DNA of 64,000 nucleotides from NCBI GenBank assembly GCA_035455745.1, contig DATIEP010000049.1:62001-126000 (forward strand), in the 5' to 3' direction. Of this stretch, positions 26,790 to 37,006 are shown piece by piece (within the stretch, counting starts at the first letter, position 1; every line of letters starts with the position of its first letter). The DNA is from JADGGM01 sp027307005. GTDB lineage: Bacteria > Gemmatimonadota > Gemmatimonadetes > Gemmatimonadales > Gemmatimonadaceae. The notes below the pieces were generated by a model. The model was not told the origin of the DNA and did no database searches. It was given only the letters and a program-made list of their open reading frames with translations. A program made the translations under genes and the position numbers.

Positions 26790-28709
26790 ATGGCTTCCTC
26801 ACAGCGACTCACTACCGGCGCACCGCGCGGTCCGTGGTTCTCGCATGCGCGCACGATCGCAGCCGTTGCATCGGCCGGCGCGGCGGTCGTGTCGCTCGTG
26901 TCCGCGCTCTACACGTACGGCGTGATCGGACGCGCCGATGCGCACCAAACCATCGGCAACATCGGAGCGGCGTGGGTCGGCGTTAGGCCGGCGGCCGACA
27001 CGGCGTTTTCGGTGGGCGACACGCTGCACCTCGCGGCGACGATTACCGATCGCAGCGGCAGCGTGCTCGTCGGCGCGCACCCGATCTGGACGACCGATGA
27101 TCCGCGCGTTGCCACGGTGCTCGGCGACGGCTCGGTGGTGACGCGCGGGCAAGGGTCCACCACCATCGATGTCATCGTCGGCGGACTGGTCGCGCGCGCG
27201 CGGATCGTGGTTGCCCAGCGCGTTGCGGCGGTCTCGGTGGAAGCGTCGGCGCTCGACAGCTCCGTGACCGTGGCCGAGGATGGCAGGATCGCGCTGAACA
27301 TTGTCGCGCGCGACGCACGCGGGTATACGATCGCGGGCGTGATCCCGCGCTGGCACATCGACGACTCGACAGTGGCGACGGTCGATACGTCGGGACTTCT
27401 CGTTGGGCGAAGCGCCGGACGCTCGATCGTCACGGCGGCGGTGGGCGCGATCGCCGGCCGCGCAGCGGTCACGGTCGTGGCGACGCCGGCCGCCATCACC
27501 GCGGTGTCGGGAACGTCGCAGCGCGCGCTCGCCGGCCGGCCCCTTGCGCAAGCCGTCGTCGTGCGAGTGACGAGCCGGCACGGCCGGCCGATCGAGAATC
27601 AGCTCGTCATGTTCGCCCCGGCGGGGGGCCAGGGCACGGCGTCTCCCGACACGTCGCGCACCGACGCCGACGGACGCGCCCGCACGACGTGGACGTTGGG
27701 CAATCTGCCGGGCCGGCAGCTGCTGCTCGCCTCGGTGGACCATCTCGATACGGCGGTGCGCGTGGCGGCGGAAGCGGATCCGGCGGCACGCAACACGCGC
27801 GTCGCCGCGCTCGCACCCGGGCTCGCCGCCGAGGCCGGCACTGCGCTGGGCGACTCGGTCGGCGTGCGCGTGACGGATTCGACCGGTCGTGCGCTGAGCG
27901 GCGTGCCGGTCGCGTGGACGGCGCTGGAGGGCTCCGTTAGGCCACTGGATGCGCGGACGGACTCGCTCGGGCAGGCGCACGTCCGATGGACGCTGGGCGA
28001 CGCGCCCGGCACGCAGCGCCTCCGCGTCCAGGTGGGCGAGGCGGAAAGCGCCGATCCCGTCGCGCCGATCACGCTCACCGCGACGGCGCGCGCCGGAAAA
28101 CCCGCGGCCATCGCGATTCTCGCCGGCGATGATCAGAGCGGCGTGGTCGGCAAGACGCTCGCGAAGTCGATTTCCGTACGCGTGGTGGACGCGCACGGCA
28201 ATCAGGTGCGCGGCGTGCAGGTGGTGCTGTCGCCGTCCGGCGGCACCGTGCCCGATACGGCGCTCGGGACCGATTCGTTAGGCGTTGCCCGGACGCGCTG
28301 GACGATGGGCCGCACCGCCGGCCGCCTAACGCTGGCGGTGCACGTGGACGGTGTCACCAGGCTGATCGCGGTGCATGCGCACGCGACGCCGGCCGCGCCC
28401 GCGAACCTCGCGTTCGACGACGCACAGACCGCGCACAGCGCCCGGGGCGTTCGGCGCCTCGTCGCGCTGGTGACCGATGCCTACGGCAATCCCGTCTCCG
28501 GCGTGCCGGTGCGATTCGCGACACAGAGCGGATCGGTCTCGCCGTCGCGCGCGGTGACCGACGCGAATGGGCGTGTGGCGCTCGCATGGACCGTGGGCAG
28601 CCGCACCGGCGAATTGACCGTGTCGGGAATCGCGAACGGACGCGACGTGAAAGGCACGTACACGGCACGCGTCGCCTCGATCCACGCAGCACCGCACACC
28701 CGGCGCTAA
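26790..28709 (+). CDS. Membrane-anchored protein with tandem bacterial Ig-like domains
   Basis: 639 residues from ATG 26790 (GTG 26754 possible; neither has a good ribosome site). One helix near the N-terminus (TIAAVASAGAAVVSLVSALYTYGV) anchors it. Two BIG_2-type domains follow (FSVGDTLHLAATITDRSG, VTVAEDGRIALNIVARDARG), then about four invasin-type repeats recognisable by recurring GRARTTWTLG, GQAHVRWTLG, GVARTRWTMG and GRVALAWTVG turns. Such arrays are surface stalks or adhesins. No enzymatic domain is seen. It precedes the tricorn-type peptidase by 108 bases. Confidence 0.8.
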   Translation: MASSQRLTTGAPRGPWFSHARTIAAVASAGAAVVSLVSALYTYGVIGRADAHQTIGNIGAAWVGVRPAADTAFSVGDTLHLAATITDRSGSVLVGAHPIWTTDDPRVATVLGDGSVVTRGQGSTTIDVIVGGLVARARIVVAQRVAAVSVEASALDSSVTVAEDGRIALNIVARDARGYTIAGVIPRWHIDDSTVATVDTSGLLVGRSAGRSIVTAAVGAIAGRAAVTVVATPAAITAVSGTSQRALAGRPLAQAVVVRVTSRHGRPIENQLVMFAPAGGQGTASPDTSRTDADGRARTTWTLGNLPGRQLLLASVDHLDTAVRVAAEADPAARNTRVAALAPGLAAEAGTALGDSVGVRVTDSTGRALSGVPVAWTALEGSVRPLDARTDSLGQAHVRWTLGDAPGTQRLRVQVGEAESADPVAPITLTATARAGKPAAIAILAGDDQSGVVGKTLAKSISVRVVDAHGNQVRGVQVVLSPSGGTVPDTALGTDSLGVARTRWTMGRTAGRLTLAVHVDGVTRLIAVHAHATPAAPANLAFDDAQTAHSARGVRRLVALVTDAYGNPVSGVPVRFATQSGSVSPSRAVTDANGRVALAWTVGSRTGELTVSGIANGRDVKGTYTARVASIHAAPHTRR

Positions 28710-28817
28710 TCGCTCGCGCGTTCGCCCCGTTGGGCTTGCTACATCAAGTTCCGTGCTGTAAGGTCGTGCCGGTCGATCCCACCTGTTGGATCTCCGTCCA
28801 TCTCCCTCGGCACACGT

Positions 28818-31800
28818 ATGCTCAGACCCCTCGGTGTGTTCGCGGCCGGCATGGTCGCTCTGGCAGTCGTCGTGAGCGCTTCGCCCGGCCAATCGCCGTC
28901 CGCGACACCACTCGGCTACTACCGGTATCCAGCCATCCACGACACGACCATCGTGTTCACCGCCGAGGGCGATTTGTGGACGATCGGGTTGGGCGGCGGC
29001 GTCGCGCGACGTCTCACGAGTGGCCGCGGCGAAGAGGGCGACGCGTCCATTTCGCCGGACGGCGCGACGATCGCGTTCACCGGACAATACGAAGGGCCCG
29101 CCGAAGTCTACACGATGCCGATTGCCGGCGGCCTTCCCGAGCGGCGCACCTGGGACGGCGCACGCGATGTCGTGGTGGGATGGACGCCCGACGGCCGCGT
29201 GCTCTATTCGACGCGGCAGTTTGCGACGCTGCCCATCGACCAGCTCGTGACGCTCGACACCGCGACCGGCGTTCGCACACGCGTGCCGCTCGAGCAGGCC
29301 TCCGATGGCGCGTACGATGGCGGGACGCTGTTCTTCACGCGCTTCGGCTTTCAGGGAAGTCACACGCGCCGCTATAAGGGAGGCACCGCACAGCAGCTCT
29401 GGAAGTGGAGCAGCGCGATGCCCGAAGCGGTGCCGCTCACCGGCGACTACGCCGGCACCAGCAAGACGCCGATGCCGTGGAAGGGCCGAATTTATTTCGC
29501 GAGCGACCGCGACGGGACGATGAACATCTGGTCGGTCGATGAGAACGGCCGCGACCCGCGACAGCACACGCATCACACGGATTTCGATCTGCAATCGCCG
29601 TCGCTGTCCGATGGGCGCATCGTGTACCAGTTGGGCGCGGACGTGTGGGTGCTCGACCTGTCCACGGGACAGGACCATATGATTCCCATTCGCCTGGCGT
29701 CGGACTTCGACCAGATGCGCGAGGAATGGGTGGACACGGCGATGACGTGGGTGAGCGCCGCGCACCTTTCGCCTAACGGCGACCGCGTCGTGTTGACGGC
29801 CCGCGGGCAGTTGTTCGTGGCGCCGGTGAAGGCGGACCAGGGCCGGTTGGTCGAGGCGGCTCGGCACCCCGGGGTGCGGTACCGCGATGGGCGCTTCATG
29901 CCCAACGGCGACTCGCTGCTCGCGCTCTCGGATGAAAGCGGCGAGGTCGAGCTGTGGACCATGCCGGCCGACGGCGTGGGTGCGCCGCACCAGCTCACGC
30001 ACGACGGGACGGTGCTGCGCTGGGAGTCGGTGCCATCGCCTAACGGGAAGCTCATCGCGCACACGGACAAGGATCGGCGGCTGTGGATCTACGACGCGGC
30101 GAGCGGCGCATCGAAGCGCATCGGCACGTCGGATTACGGCGACTTCTCCGGCCTGGCCTGGTCGCCCGACTCGCGATGGCTCGCGTACCAGGTGTCGGCG
30201 TCGAACGGCCTGAGCCGCATCGACGTGTACGATGTGCGCGGCGGGACGACGACGGCGCTGACGAGCGATCGATACGATTCCTATTCGCCGGCGTGGAGCC
30301 CGGACGGCGCGTGGCTCTGGTTCCTGTCCAACCGGCATTTCCGCTCGACCGTAGGTGCGCCATGGGGGTCGCGTGCGCCCGAGCCGTACTTCGACCGGCA
30401 GACCGAAATTTTTGCGTTAGCACTCCGCACGGGCGAACGGTTTGCGTTCGCGCATGCGGATGAGCTGCACCGCGACACGGTCGCGGTACCGAAGAAGCCG
30501 GAGTCGCGCGTGCCGGGCGCTCCCAAGGCTCCCGTTGCCGCCGCACTGGACTCGACTCCCCGCGTGATGATCGATACTGCCGGCATCATGGACCGCTTGT
30601 ATCGCGTTCCGGTCGACCCGGGGAATTACGCCGGCCTGAGCACGGATGGCGCGCGGCTCTACTTCCTTTCGATGGACCGCGCCAATCCGCGGCAAGCGAT
30701 GCTGCACGTGCTCACCATCACTCGCGTCGATCCGAAGGTGCAGGCGCTGGTCGACAAGGTGACCGGCTACGAGCTCTCGGCGAACCGGAAGAAGCTGCTG
30801 GTGCGGCGCGGCGACGATCTGTTCGTGATCGACGCCGGTCCCCGTCCTCCCGACAAACTGGGCGACGCGCAGGTCGACCTCTCGGGATGGAAGCTGCACA
30901 TCGTGCCGCGTGAAGAGTGGCAGCAGATGTATCGCGAGGCCTGGCGTTTGGAGCGCGACTACTTTTACGACCGCAACATGAACGGCATCGACTGGAACGC
31001 GATGCGGACGAAGTACGCGCCGCTGGCCGCTCGTGTGACGGATCGCAACGAGCTGTCCGATGTGTTCGGCCAGATGATCAGCGAGCTCTCGGCGCTCCAC
31101 ATGTTCGTGCACGGCGGCGACATGCAGACCGCGACGGAGCAGATCGCGACCGGATCGTTAGGCGCGGAGCTCGCGCGCGACGCCAGGGCCGGCGGCTACC
31201 GTGTCGTCCACGTATATCGGAACGATCCGGACGATCCGGACGATGCGTCGCCGCTGGCGCGGCCCGGCGTGGACGTGCGGGATGGCGAGACGATCGTGGA
31301 CGTGAACGGGACGCCTGCGTTGTCGGGCCCGTCGCTCGGCGCCCTGTTGCGGAACACGGCCGGCACGCAGGTGCGGCTGCGCATCACGGGCGCGGGCGAG
31401 TCCACGCGCGACGTGATCGTCGAGCCCATCACCGCGCGGGCGGCGGCCAATCTTCGGTACGACGAATGGGAATACACGCGCCGCCTGCTGGTCGACAGCT
31501 TGAGCCACGGGCGCATCGGGTACGTGCATCTGCGCGCGATGAGCAGCGACGACATCGCCCAGTGGGAGCGCGATTTCTATCCGGTGTTCAACCGCGATGC
31601 GCTGATCGTCGACGTGCGGAACAACCGCGGCGGCAACATCGACTCGTGGATTCTCGAGAAGCTGATGCGGCACGCATGGATGTTCTGGCAGCCCCGCGTC
31701 GGCGCTCCGTACTGGAACATGCAGGAGGCGTTTCGCGGCCCGATGACGGTGCTGGTGAACGAGCACACCGCGTCCGACGGCGAAGCGTTCGCGTACGGAT

Positions 31801-32114
31801 TCCGCGCGCTCGGGTTAGGCAAGCTCATCGGCACGCGGACCTGGGGCGGCGAGATCTGGCTGTCCTCGTCCAACATTCTCGCCGACCGCGGCATCGCGAC
31901 CGCCGCCGAGATGGGCGTGTACGGGCCGAACAGCGAGTGGCTGATCGAGGGCCACGGCGTGGATCCCGACATCGTCGTGGACGACACGCCGCACGAGACG
32001 TTCCTCGGCCGCGACGCGCAATTGGAGACGGCGGTGAAAACGCTCATGGACCAGCTGGCGAAGCAGCCGCCGAGCGTGCCCAAGCCTCCCAGGTATCCGC
32101 ACAAGGGACCCTGA
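28818..32114 (+). CDS. Tricorn-type S41 peptidase, secreted
   Basis: 1098 residues. A signal peptide (MVALAVVVSASPGQ) precedes two beta-propeller regions with TolB/WD-like blades (YRYPAIHDTTIVFTAEGDLW, ISPDGATIAFTG, WSPDGAWLWFLSNR), then a PDZ domain (about 770-870, with RPGVDVRDGETIVDVNGTPA) and a C-terminal S41 core. The nucleophile is Ser984 in NEHTASDGEAFAYGFR, inside the VDVRNNRGGN...GTRTWGGE framework of tail-specific/tricorn proteases. It probably degrades peptides of moderate length, feeding DPP-IV like the archaeal tricorn system feeds its factors, but outside the cytoplasm. Confidence 0.9.
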   Translation: MLRPLGVFAAGMVALAVVVSASPGQSPSATPLGYYRYPAIHDTTIVFTAEGDLWTIGLGGGVARRLTSGRGEEGDASISPDGATIAFTGQYEGPAEVYTMPIAGGLPERRTWDGARDVVVGWTPDGRVLYSTRQFATLPIDQLVTLDTATGVRTRVPLEQASDGAYDGGTLFFTRFGFQGSHTRRYKGGTAQQLWKWSSAMPEAVPLTGDYAGTSKTPMPWKGRIYFASDRDGTMNIWSVDENGRDPRQHTHHTDFDLQSPSLSDGRIVYQLGADVWVLDLSTGQDHMIPIRLASDFDQMREEWVDTAMTWVSAAHLSPNGDRVVLTARGQLFVAPVKADQGRLVEAARHPGVRYRDGRFMPNGDSLLALSDESGEVELWTMPADGVGAPHQLTHDGTVLRWESVPSPNGKLIAHTDKDRRLWIYDAASGASKRIGTSDYGDFSGLAWSPDSRWLAYQVSASNGLSRIDVYDVRGGTTTALTSDRYDSYSPAWSPDGAWLWFLSNRHFRSTVGAPWGSRAPEPYFDRQTEIFALALRTGERFAFAHADELHRDTVAVPKKPESRVPGAPKAPVAAALDSTPRVMIDTAGIMDRLYRVPVDPGNYAGLSTDGARLYFLSMDRANPRQAMLHVLTITRVDPKVQALVDKVTGYELSANRKKLLVRRGDDLFVIDAGPRPPDKLGDAQVDLSGWKLHIVPREEWQQMYREAWRLERDYFYDRNMNGIDWNAMRTKYAPLAARVTDRNELSDVFGQMISELSALHMFVHGGDMQTATEQIATGSLGAELARDARAGGYRVVHVYRNDPDDPDDASPLARPGVDVRDGETIVDVNGTPALSGPSLGALLRNTAGTQVRLRITGAGESTRDVIVEPITARAAANLRYDEWEYTRRLLVDSLSHGRIGYVHLRAMSSDDIAQWERDFYPVFNRDALIVDVRNNRGGNIDSWILEKLMRHAWMFWQPRVGAPYWNMQEAFRGPMTVLVNEHTASDGEAFAYGFRALGLGKLIGTRTWGGEIWLSSSNILADRGIATAAEMGVYGPNSEWLIEGHGVDPDIVVDDTPHETFLGRDAQLETAVKTLMDQLAKQPPSVPKPPRYPHKGP

Positions 32115-32175
32115 CCACGCGGCGCTCGGCCGATCCGGTCGCACGCGGGCTGGCGCCTAACGACGTGCTGCCCGG

Positions 32176-35127
32176 TCAGGAATCGTCGTTGCCGTCGTCT
32201 TCGTCCTCGACGCCCGGCACGCCGCGCGGGTCGGGCTTCACGGTGACCGGCTGGGTGTAGGTCTTGCCGTCCACGGTTAGGCGCGCGGTGAATGCGCCCA
32301 ACAGCGGGATGCGGCGCCGGCCGAATCCGCCGCCGCCCGCGCCGCCGCCCGGCATCTCCTTGACTGGGATCCACACCACGCGGTGCATGCCGGCGGACGT
32401 CGCAAACGGCACTGGAGCGGGCCGCCACAGCGCCGTCGTGTTGGGAATCCCGGGCCGGCGGCGCGCCGGTCCCCCGGCACCCTCAGCCTCCGCGGGCGCC
32501 CCGCTCGAGAAGGTGTGCACCACCCGTCCGCCGGCGTCGAGGATCTCGAGCGTCACCGTGCCCGAGGCCGCGCTCTTGAGGTAGTAGTCGATCGCCGCTC
32601 CGTTAGGCGGATTCTCCGCTTGCGGCTCGTCTTTCTGCAGCGGTGTGCCGTCGTCGCCGCCCTGATTGTAGTAAATGGCGTCGGACGGCTGGAACAACAC
32701 CGCGTCGCTCGCGAGCTGCGCGGCGTCGAGCTGCCGCAGCGGCGCGATGTCGTCGATCACCCAGAAGCCGCGACCGTGCGTGGCGACGATGAGGTCGTTT
32801 TCATAGACCTCGAAGTCGCGCACCGATGTCGTCGGCAGATTGAGCTGCAGTGGCAGCCACGAGTCGCCATCGTCGAACGACACGTAGGCGCCGCGCTCCG
32901 TCCCGGCGAACAACAGGCCGCGGCGCTTCGGATCTTCCTTGACGACGTGCACGTACACACCGCCCGGCAAACCCTTCGTGATACGCTGCCACGTTTTGCC
33001 GAGGTCGCGCGTGCGGTAGATGTACGGTTCGAAGTCCTGAAGTTGATGGCGATCGACGCTCGCGTATGCCGTGTTGAGGTCGAAGTGCGAGGCGTCGATC
33101 ATCGTCACCCGGCTCCACGGCGTGAGCGCCGGCGGCGTCACGTTCTGCCAATGGCCGCCGTTGTCCATCGTCACCTGGATGTTCCCATCGTCGGTCCCGG
33201 CCCAGACCATCGGAACGAGAATCGGAGACGGCGCAATCGTGTACACCACACCGCGCTGTCCGTTAGTCCCGGTGTCGGCGGCAGCGGCTGCATCCAATCC
33301 CGACGGCACACCCGGCTGCGCACGCGTCAGATCCGGACTCACACGCGTCCAGGTCTGCGCGCAGTCGGTAGACAGGAACACGTACTGATTGCCGTAGTAG
33401 AGCGACCGCGGATCGGCGCGCGATACGACGAGTGGCTGCGTCCAGTCCGCGCGCGCGGTCTCGCCTTTCGGCACTGCCGGCGCCGTGGTGCCGGCGATCG
33501 GCACGTTGAGTGCGAGATCGAAGCGCTGGCCTGTGCCGCCGAACACGATGCCGGGATGGAGCGGATCGCCCGCCGTATATCCGCTCTCGCCGCCGGCGCC
33601 GATCGGCTCCCAATCGCGCATCGAAATCTCGCCGAACTTTCCACGCGAGCGCACCGCAACAGCGCCGCTGTCTTGTTGGGCGCCGGTCACCCAGTACGGG
33701 AAGCGGAAGTCGACGGAGGCGTGATAGATCTGCGCGGTCGGTTGGTTGAGCCACGAGCTCCACGACACGTCGCGGGGATCTTCACTCTTCGCATTGCGCG
33801 TGATGACGGTGCCCTGATCGCTGGCGACGATCAACGTGTTCGGATCATCGGGCGACACCCATGGCTGATGGTAGTCGTCGCCGCCCGGTGAACCGCGCAG
33901 CGGCACCCACGTGTGGCCGCCATCCATCGAACGCGAGACCGACACGTTGCTCACGTACACGACATCCGCGTTCTTGGGATCGACGGCAACGTGCTCGAAG
34001 TACCAGCCGCGTCCCCACAGGGCGGAATCGTTGGACAGGCGCGTCCACGACGCGCCCGCATCGTCGGAGCGGAAGAAGCCGCCTAACCCGGGAACGCCGA
34101 CGCCGAACCGGCGCGCGGCGACGGCGGCCTGCGACGTGTCGACGGGAATGCTCGGATCCTGCACGAGGTCGTCGATCACCGCATACAGCCGCTGCGGATT
34201 GCTCGGGCACACGGCGATGCCGCTCTTGCCGATGCCTTCTTTCGGCAACCCGTTCGTCAATTCGGTCCACGAGTCGCCGCCGTCGGTCGATTTGTAAATG
34301 CCGCCGCCGGGACCATTCGTGGGGGCGTACACGAACCAGGGTGGGCGGCGCGTGTTCCAGAGTCCGGCGTAAATGACTTTCGGGTTCGTCGGATCGATCA
34401 CGACCTCGATCGCGCCGACGTTCTCGTTCTTGAACAACACTTTCTTCCAACTGCGTCCGCCATCGGTCGACCGATAGATGCCGCGTTCGGTGGTCGGTCC
34501 GTAGAAATTTCCGATTGCGGCAACGAACACGGTGTTCGGATCGGTCGGATGCACGGCGACCTTGCCGATGTGCTGCGTCGCGTCGAGGCCGAGATGCGTC
34601 CAGGTCTTGCCGGCATCGGTCGACTTGTACACGCCGTTGCCGAAGCCCGTCGAGTCGCGCAGCGTGCACTCGCCGCTGCCGACATACACGGTGTCTGGCT
34701 GGGACGGCGCCACGGCAACCGCGCCGATCGACGCGACGGGATTGGAATCGAACACCGGTTCCCACACGCGTCCGGCGTCGATGGTTTTCCAGAGACCGCC
34801 GTTGACGGAACCCGAATAGAATTCGTTAGGCCGGCCCGGCACGCCCGTCACGGCATCGGTGCGTCCGCCGCGGAAGGGGCCGAGCAGTCGCCACTGCAAT
34901 CCCGAAAAGAGCGGTGAGAGATCGGCGGCCGGCGCGGCGAGCGCGGTCGGCGCATCGGCGAGCGCGTGCGATGGGTGTCGCACGACATCGCGAACCATCG
35001 AGGGGGCGCGGGAAAACAAGGTGAGCGCGCCACCGTACAGTCCGGCGCGCACGAGGAAGTCGCGCCGGGTGACATCGATGACGGGGCGATCAGATTCGGG
35101 GTCCGGAAGCTTGTCGTGTTTCTGCAC
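32176..35127 (-). CDS. Tat-exported sortilin/BNR-type beta-propeller protein
   Basis: 983 residues from GTG 35127, which has GAGAGACC upstream; an ATG at 35172 has none. The N-terminus has a twin-arginine signal (TRRDFLVRAGLYGGALTLF), so it is exported folded. The body has repeated Asp-box blades: GGLWKTIDAGRVWEPV, GVYKSTDAGKTWTHLG, GIYRSTDGGRSWKKV, GIYKSTDGGDSWTEL, FFRSDDAGASWTRLS, VSRSMDGGHTWVPL and others, in two propellers as in VPS10/sortilin-like and glycosyl hydrolase 74-like proteins. The C-terminal part has two small sandwich regions and an Asp/Glu tail. Related proteins are annotated only as exo-alpha-sialidase or BNR-repeat proteins; no catalytic residues can be assigned. Confidence 0.8.
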   Translation of the reverse strand: MQKHDKLPDPESDRPVIDVTRRDFLVRAGLYGGALTLFSRAPSMVRDVVRHPSHALADAPTALAAPAADLSPLFSGLQWRLLGPFRGGRTDAVTGVPGRPNEFYSGSVNGGLWKTIDAGRVWEPVFDSNPVASIGAVAVAPSQPDTVYVGSGECTLRDSTGFGNGVYKSTDAGKTWTHLGLDATQHIGKVAVHPTDPNTVFVAAIGNFYGPTTERGIYRSTDGGRSWKKVLFKNENVGAIEVVIDPTNPKVIYAGLWNTRRPPWFVYAPTNGPGGGIYKSTDGGDSWTELTNGLPKEGIGKSGIAVCPSNPQRLYAVIDDLVQDPSIPVDTSQAAVAARRFGVGVPGLGGFFRSDDAGASWTRLSNDSALWGRGWYFEHVAVDPKNADVVYVSNVSVSRSMDGGHTWVPLRGSPGGDDYHQPWVSPDDPNTLIVASDQGTVITRNAKSEDPRDVSWSSWLNQPTAQIYHASVDFRFPYWVTGAQQDSGAVAVRSRGKFGEISMRDWEPIGAGGESGYTAGDPLHPGIVFGGTGQRFDLALNVPIAGTTAPAVPKGETARADWTQPLVVSRADPRSLYYGNQYVFLSTDCAQTWTRVSPDLTRAQPGVPSGLDAAAAADTGTNGQRGVVYTIAPSPILVPMVWAGTDDGNIQVTMDNGGHWQNVTPPALTPWSRVTMIDASHFDLNTAYASVDRHQLQDFEPYIYRTRDLGKTWQRITKGLPGGVYVHVVKEDPKRRGLLFAGTERGAYVSFDDGDSWLPLQLNLPTTSVRDFEVYENDLIVATHGRGFWVIDDIAPLRQLDAAQLASDAVLFQPSDAIYYNQGGDDGTPLQKDEPQAENPPNGAAIDYYLKSAASGTVTLEILDAGGRVVHTFSSGAPAEAEGAGGPARRRPGIPNTTALWRPAPVPFATSAGMHRVVWIPVKEMPGGGAGGGGFGRRRIPLLGAFTARLTVDGKTYTQPVTVKPDPRGVPGVEDEDDGNDDS

Positions 35128-35244
35128 AGTCGGTCTCTCGAGGTGCGAGGATGCGTGCGAGCATCGCGTCATGTCGGTCGCATGCGTCGCGCTGTCAAAT
35201 AGAACGCGGTACAGCGCGTGTCAAGCGAGGCGAATGGATGCGAC

Positions 35245-35955
35245 TCAGCGCCGGGCGGCTGCGTAGGCAATGGGGTCGCGAGCGCCGGCGGCCGCGAAGC
35301 CACGCAGGCGGAGCAGGCACGCGTCGCAGCGGCCGCAGGCTTCCCCGGTCGGCAGCGGGTCGTAGCAGCTGCACGTCCCGGCGTAGTCCACGCCTAACGA
35401 AAGGCCGAGGGCGATGATCTCGGATTTCGCGAGCTGGAGCAGCGGCGCGTGGATGCGGAAGCGGCTCGCGCCATCGACGCCTGCTTTCGTCGCCAGATTT
35501 GCAAGGCGCTCGAACGCCTCGATGAATGCCGGTCGGCAGTCCGGGTAGCCGGAATAGTCCAGCGCGTTGACGCCGATGAAGATGTCGGCAGCATCGAGCG
35601 TCTCGGCGAACGCCAGGGCGAGCGCGAGGAAGATGGTGTTGCGAGCCGGCACGTAGGTGATCGGAATGCCGCTGCCGATCTTCTGCTCGTCGCGATCTTT
35701 GGGCACGGGGATGTCGGCGGTGAGCGCGGAGCCGCCGAATGCGCGCAGGTCGAGCGAAATGATCTCGTGGCGCACGACGCCCATCCGTTGGGCGATGCGC
35801 GACGCCGCATCGAGCTCGGCGGCGTGGCGCTGACCATAGCGTATGGTGAGCGCGGCAACGTCGAATCCATCGCGCTGCGCAACGGCGAGCACCGTGGTCG
35901 AGTCGAGTCCGCCACTCAACAGAACGACGGCGCGCGGCCGTGAGGTTTCGCTCAT
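35245..35955 (-). CDS. queC: 7-cyano-7-deazaguanine synthase
   Basis: 236 residues from ATG 35955. It converts 7-carboxy-7-deazaguanine to preQ0 with ATP and ammonia in the cytosol, on the path to queuosine. The PP-loop SGGLDSTT sits at about residues 14-21; YGQRHAAELDAA, IPITYVPARNTIFLALALAFAE and GYPDCRPAFIEAFE are QueC family blocks. The zinc-binding cysteines cluster at the C-terminus (TCSCYDPLPTGEACGRCDACLLR region). queE lies nearby on the same strand, separated by the oppositely oriented DUF5996 gene, so the two are not one operon. queD and queF are not in this window. Confidence 0.94.
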   Translation of the reverse strand: MSETSRPRAVVLLSGGLDSTTVLAVAQRDGFDVAALTIRYGQRHAAELDAASRIAQRMGVVRHEIISLDLRAFGGSALTADIPVPKDRDEQKIGSGIPITYVPARNTIFLALALAFAETLDAADIFIGVNALDYSGYPDCRPAFIEAFERLANLATKAGVDGASRFRIHAPLLQLAKSEIIALGLSLGVDYAGTCSCYDPLPTGEACGRCDACLLRLRGFAAAGARDPIAYAAARR

Positions 35956-36037
35956 GCCGTAGAAGGTACGCGTCGACCGCGCGGATGGAGAGAGCCGGGT
36001 TTCTTGAGACGCGGTCCGGCCGCGCGTATGTTGCGAC

Positions 36038-36991
36038 ATGACCGACGTTCGATACGCCGAGGCTGCGCCGGCGCGCTGGCCGGCGTTGCCGCTGGACTCA
36101 TGGGCTGACACGCTCGCGACGCTGCACATGTGGGCGCAGATCGTCGGCAAGACACGACTGTCGCACGCCCCGATGGTGAACCATTGGTGGCAGGTGGCGC
36201 TGTACCTGACGCCGCGCGGACTCACCACATCGGCGATGCCCGGCGGGGACGGCGTGCGGACATTTTCCGTCGATTTCGATTTCATCGATCATCGGTTGGA
36301 CGTGTGCTCGAGCGACGGACGCGGTGCGAGCGTCCCGCTCGCCGCGCAATCGGTATCGGCGTTCTACGCGGCATATCTCGCGGCGCTCGAGTCGCTCGGC
36401 CTCGAGGCACGGATTCGACCGGTGCCGGTCGAGACCGCGGTCGCGATTCCGTTCGCCGACGATCGCGAGCATGCATCGTACGACCCGCGTGCAGCGCACA
36501 CCTGGTGGGTGATTTTGAGCGAGGCGCATCGGGTACTGGAGCGATTTCGCGGACGCTTCCTGGGCAAGAGCAGCCCGACGCACTTTTTCTGGGGCAGCTT
36601 CGATCTGGCGCAGACGCGCTTTTCCGGTCGCCGCGCGCCGAAGCACGGTGGCGGGGTGCCCAACTGTCCGGACTACGTGATGGTCGAGGCGTATTCGCAC
36701 GAGTGCGCCAGCGTGGGTCTCTGGGCGGGGAGTCCGGGGATGCCGGGACCGGCCTTTTACGCCTACGCCTATCCCGAACCCGCGGGCTACGCGGCACGTT
36801 CCGTTAGGCCTGGAGGCGCCGGCTACGATGGCGCGATGCGAGAGATGATTCTACCGTACGACGTGGTGCGGCGCGCCGCATCGCCGGACGACGCCATTCT
36901 CGATTTCGCGCAGTCCGCCTACGACGCGGCGGCTGAGTTAGGCAAGTGGGACCGCGCCGCGCTCGACCGGCCGCCGCACGAATGGCCGTGA
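36038..36991 (+). CDS. DUF5996 family protein
   Basis: 317 residues, cytosolic, no signal. The family features are the opening WPALPLDSWADTLATLHMWAQIVGK, the HWWQVALYLTPRGLTTSAMP block, FDFIDHRLDV and the central GRFLGKSSPTHFFWGSFDLAQTRFSGRRAP. Conserved His, Trp and Asp residues hint at an enzyme, but no function is known to me. It sits between queC and queE in opposite orientation, its end 15 bases from the end of queE, so a link with queuosine synthesis is not indicated by operon structure. Confidence 0.85.
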   Translation: MTDVRYAEAAPARWPALPLDSWADTLATLHMWAQIVGKTRLSHAPMVNHWWQVALYLTPRGLTTSAMPGGDGVRTFSVDFDFIDHRLDVCSSDGRGASVPLAAQSVSAFYAAYLAALESLGLEARIRPVPVETAVAIPFADDREHASYDPRAAHTWWVILSEAHRVLERFRGRFLGKSSPTHFFWGSFDLAQTRFSGRRAPKHGGGVPNCPDYVMVEAYSHECASVGLWAGSPGMPGPAFYAYAYPEPAGYAARSVRPGGAGYDGAMREMILPYDVVRRAASPDDAILDFAQSAYDAAAELGKWDRAALDRPPHEWP

Positions 36992-37006
36992 CCGCGAGCG
37001 ACACCG

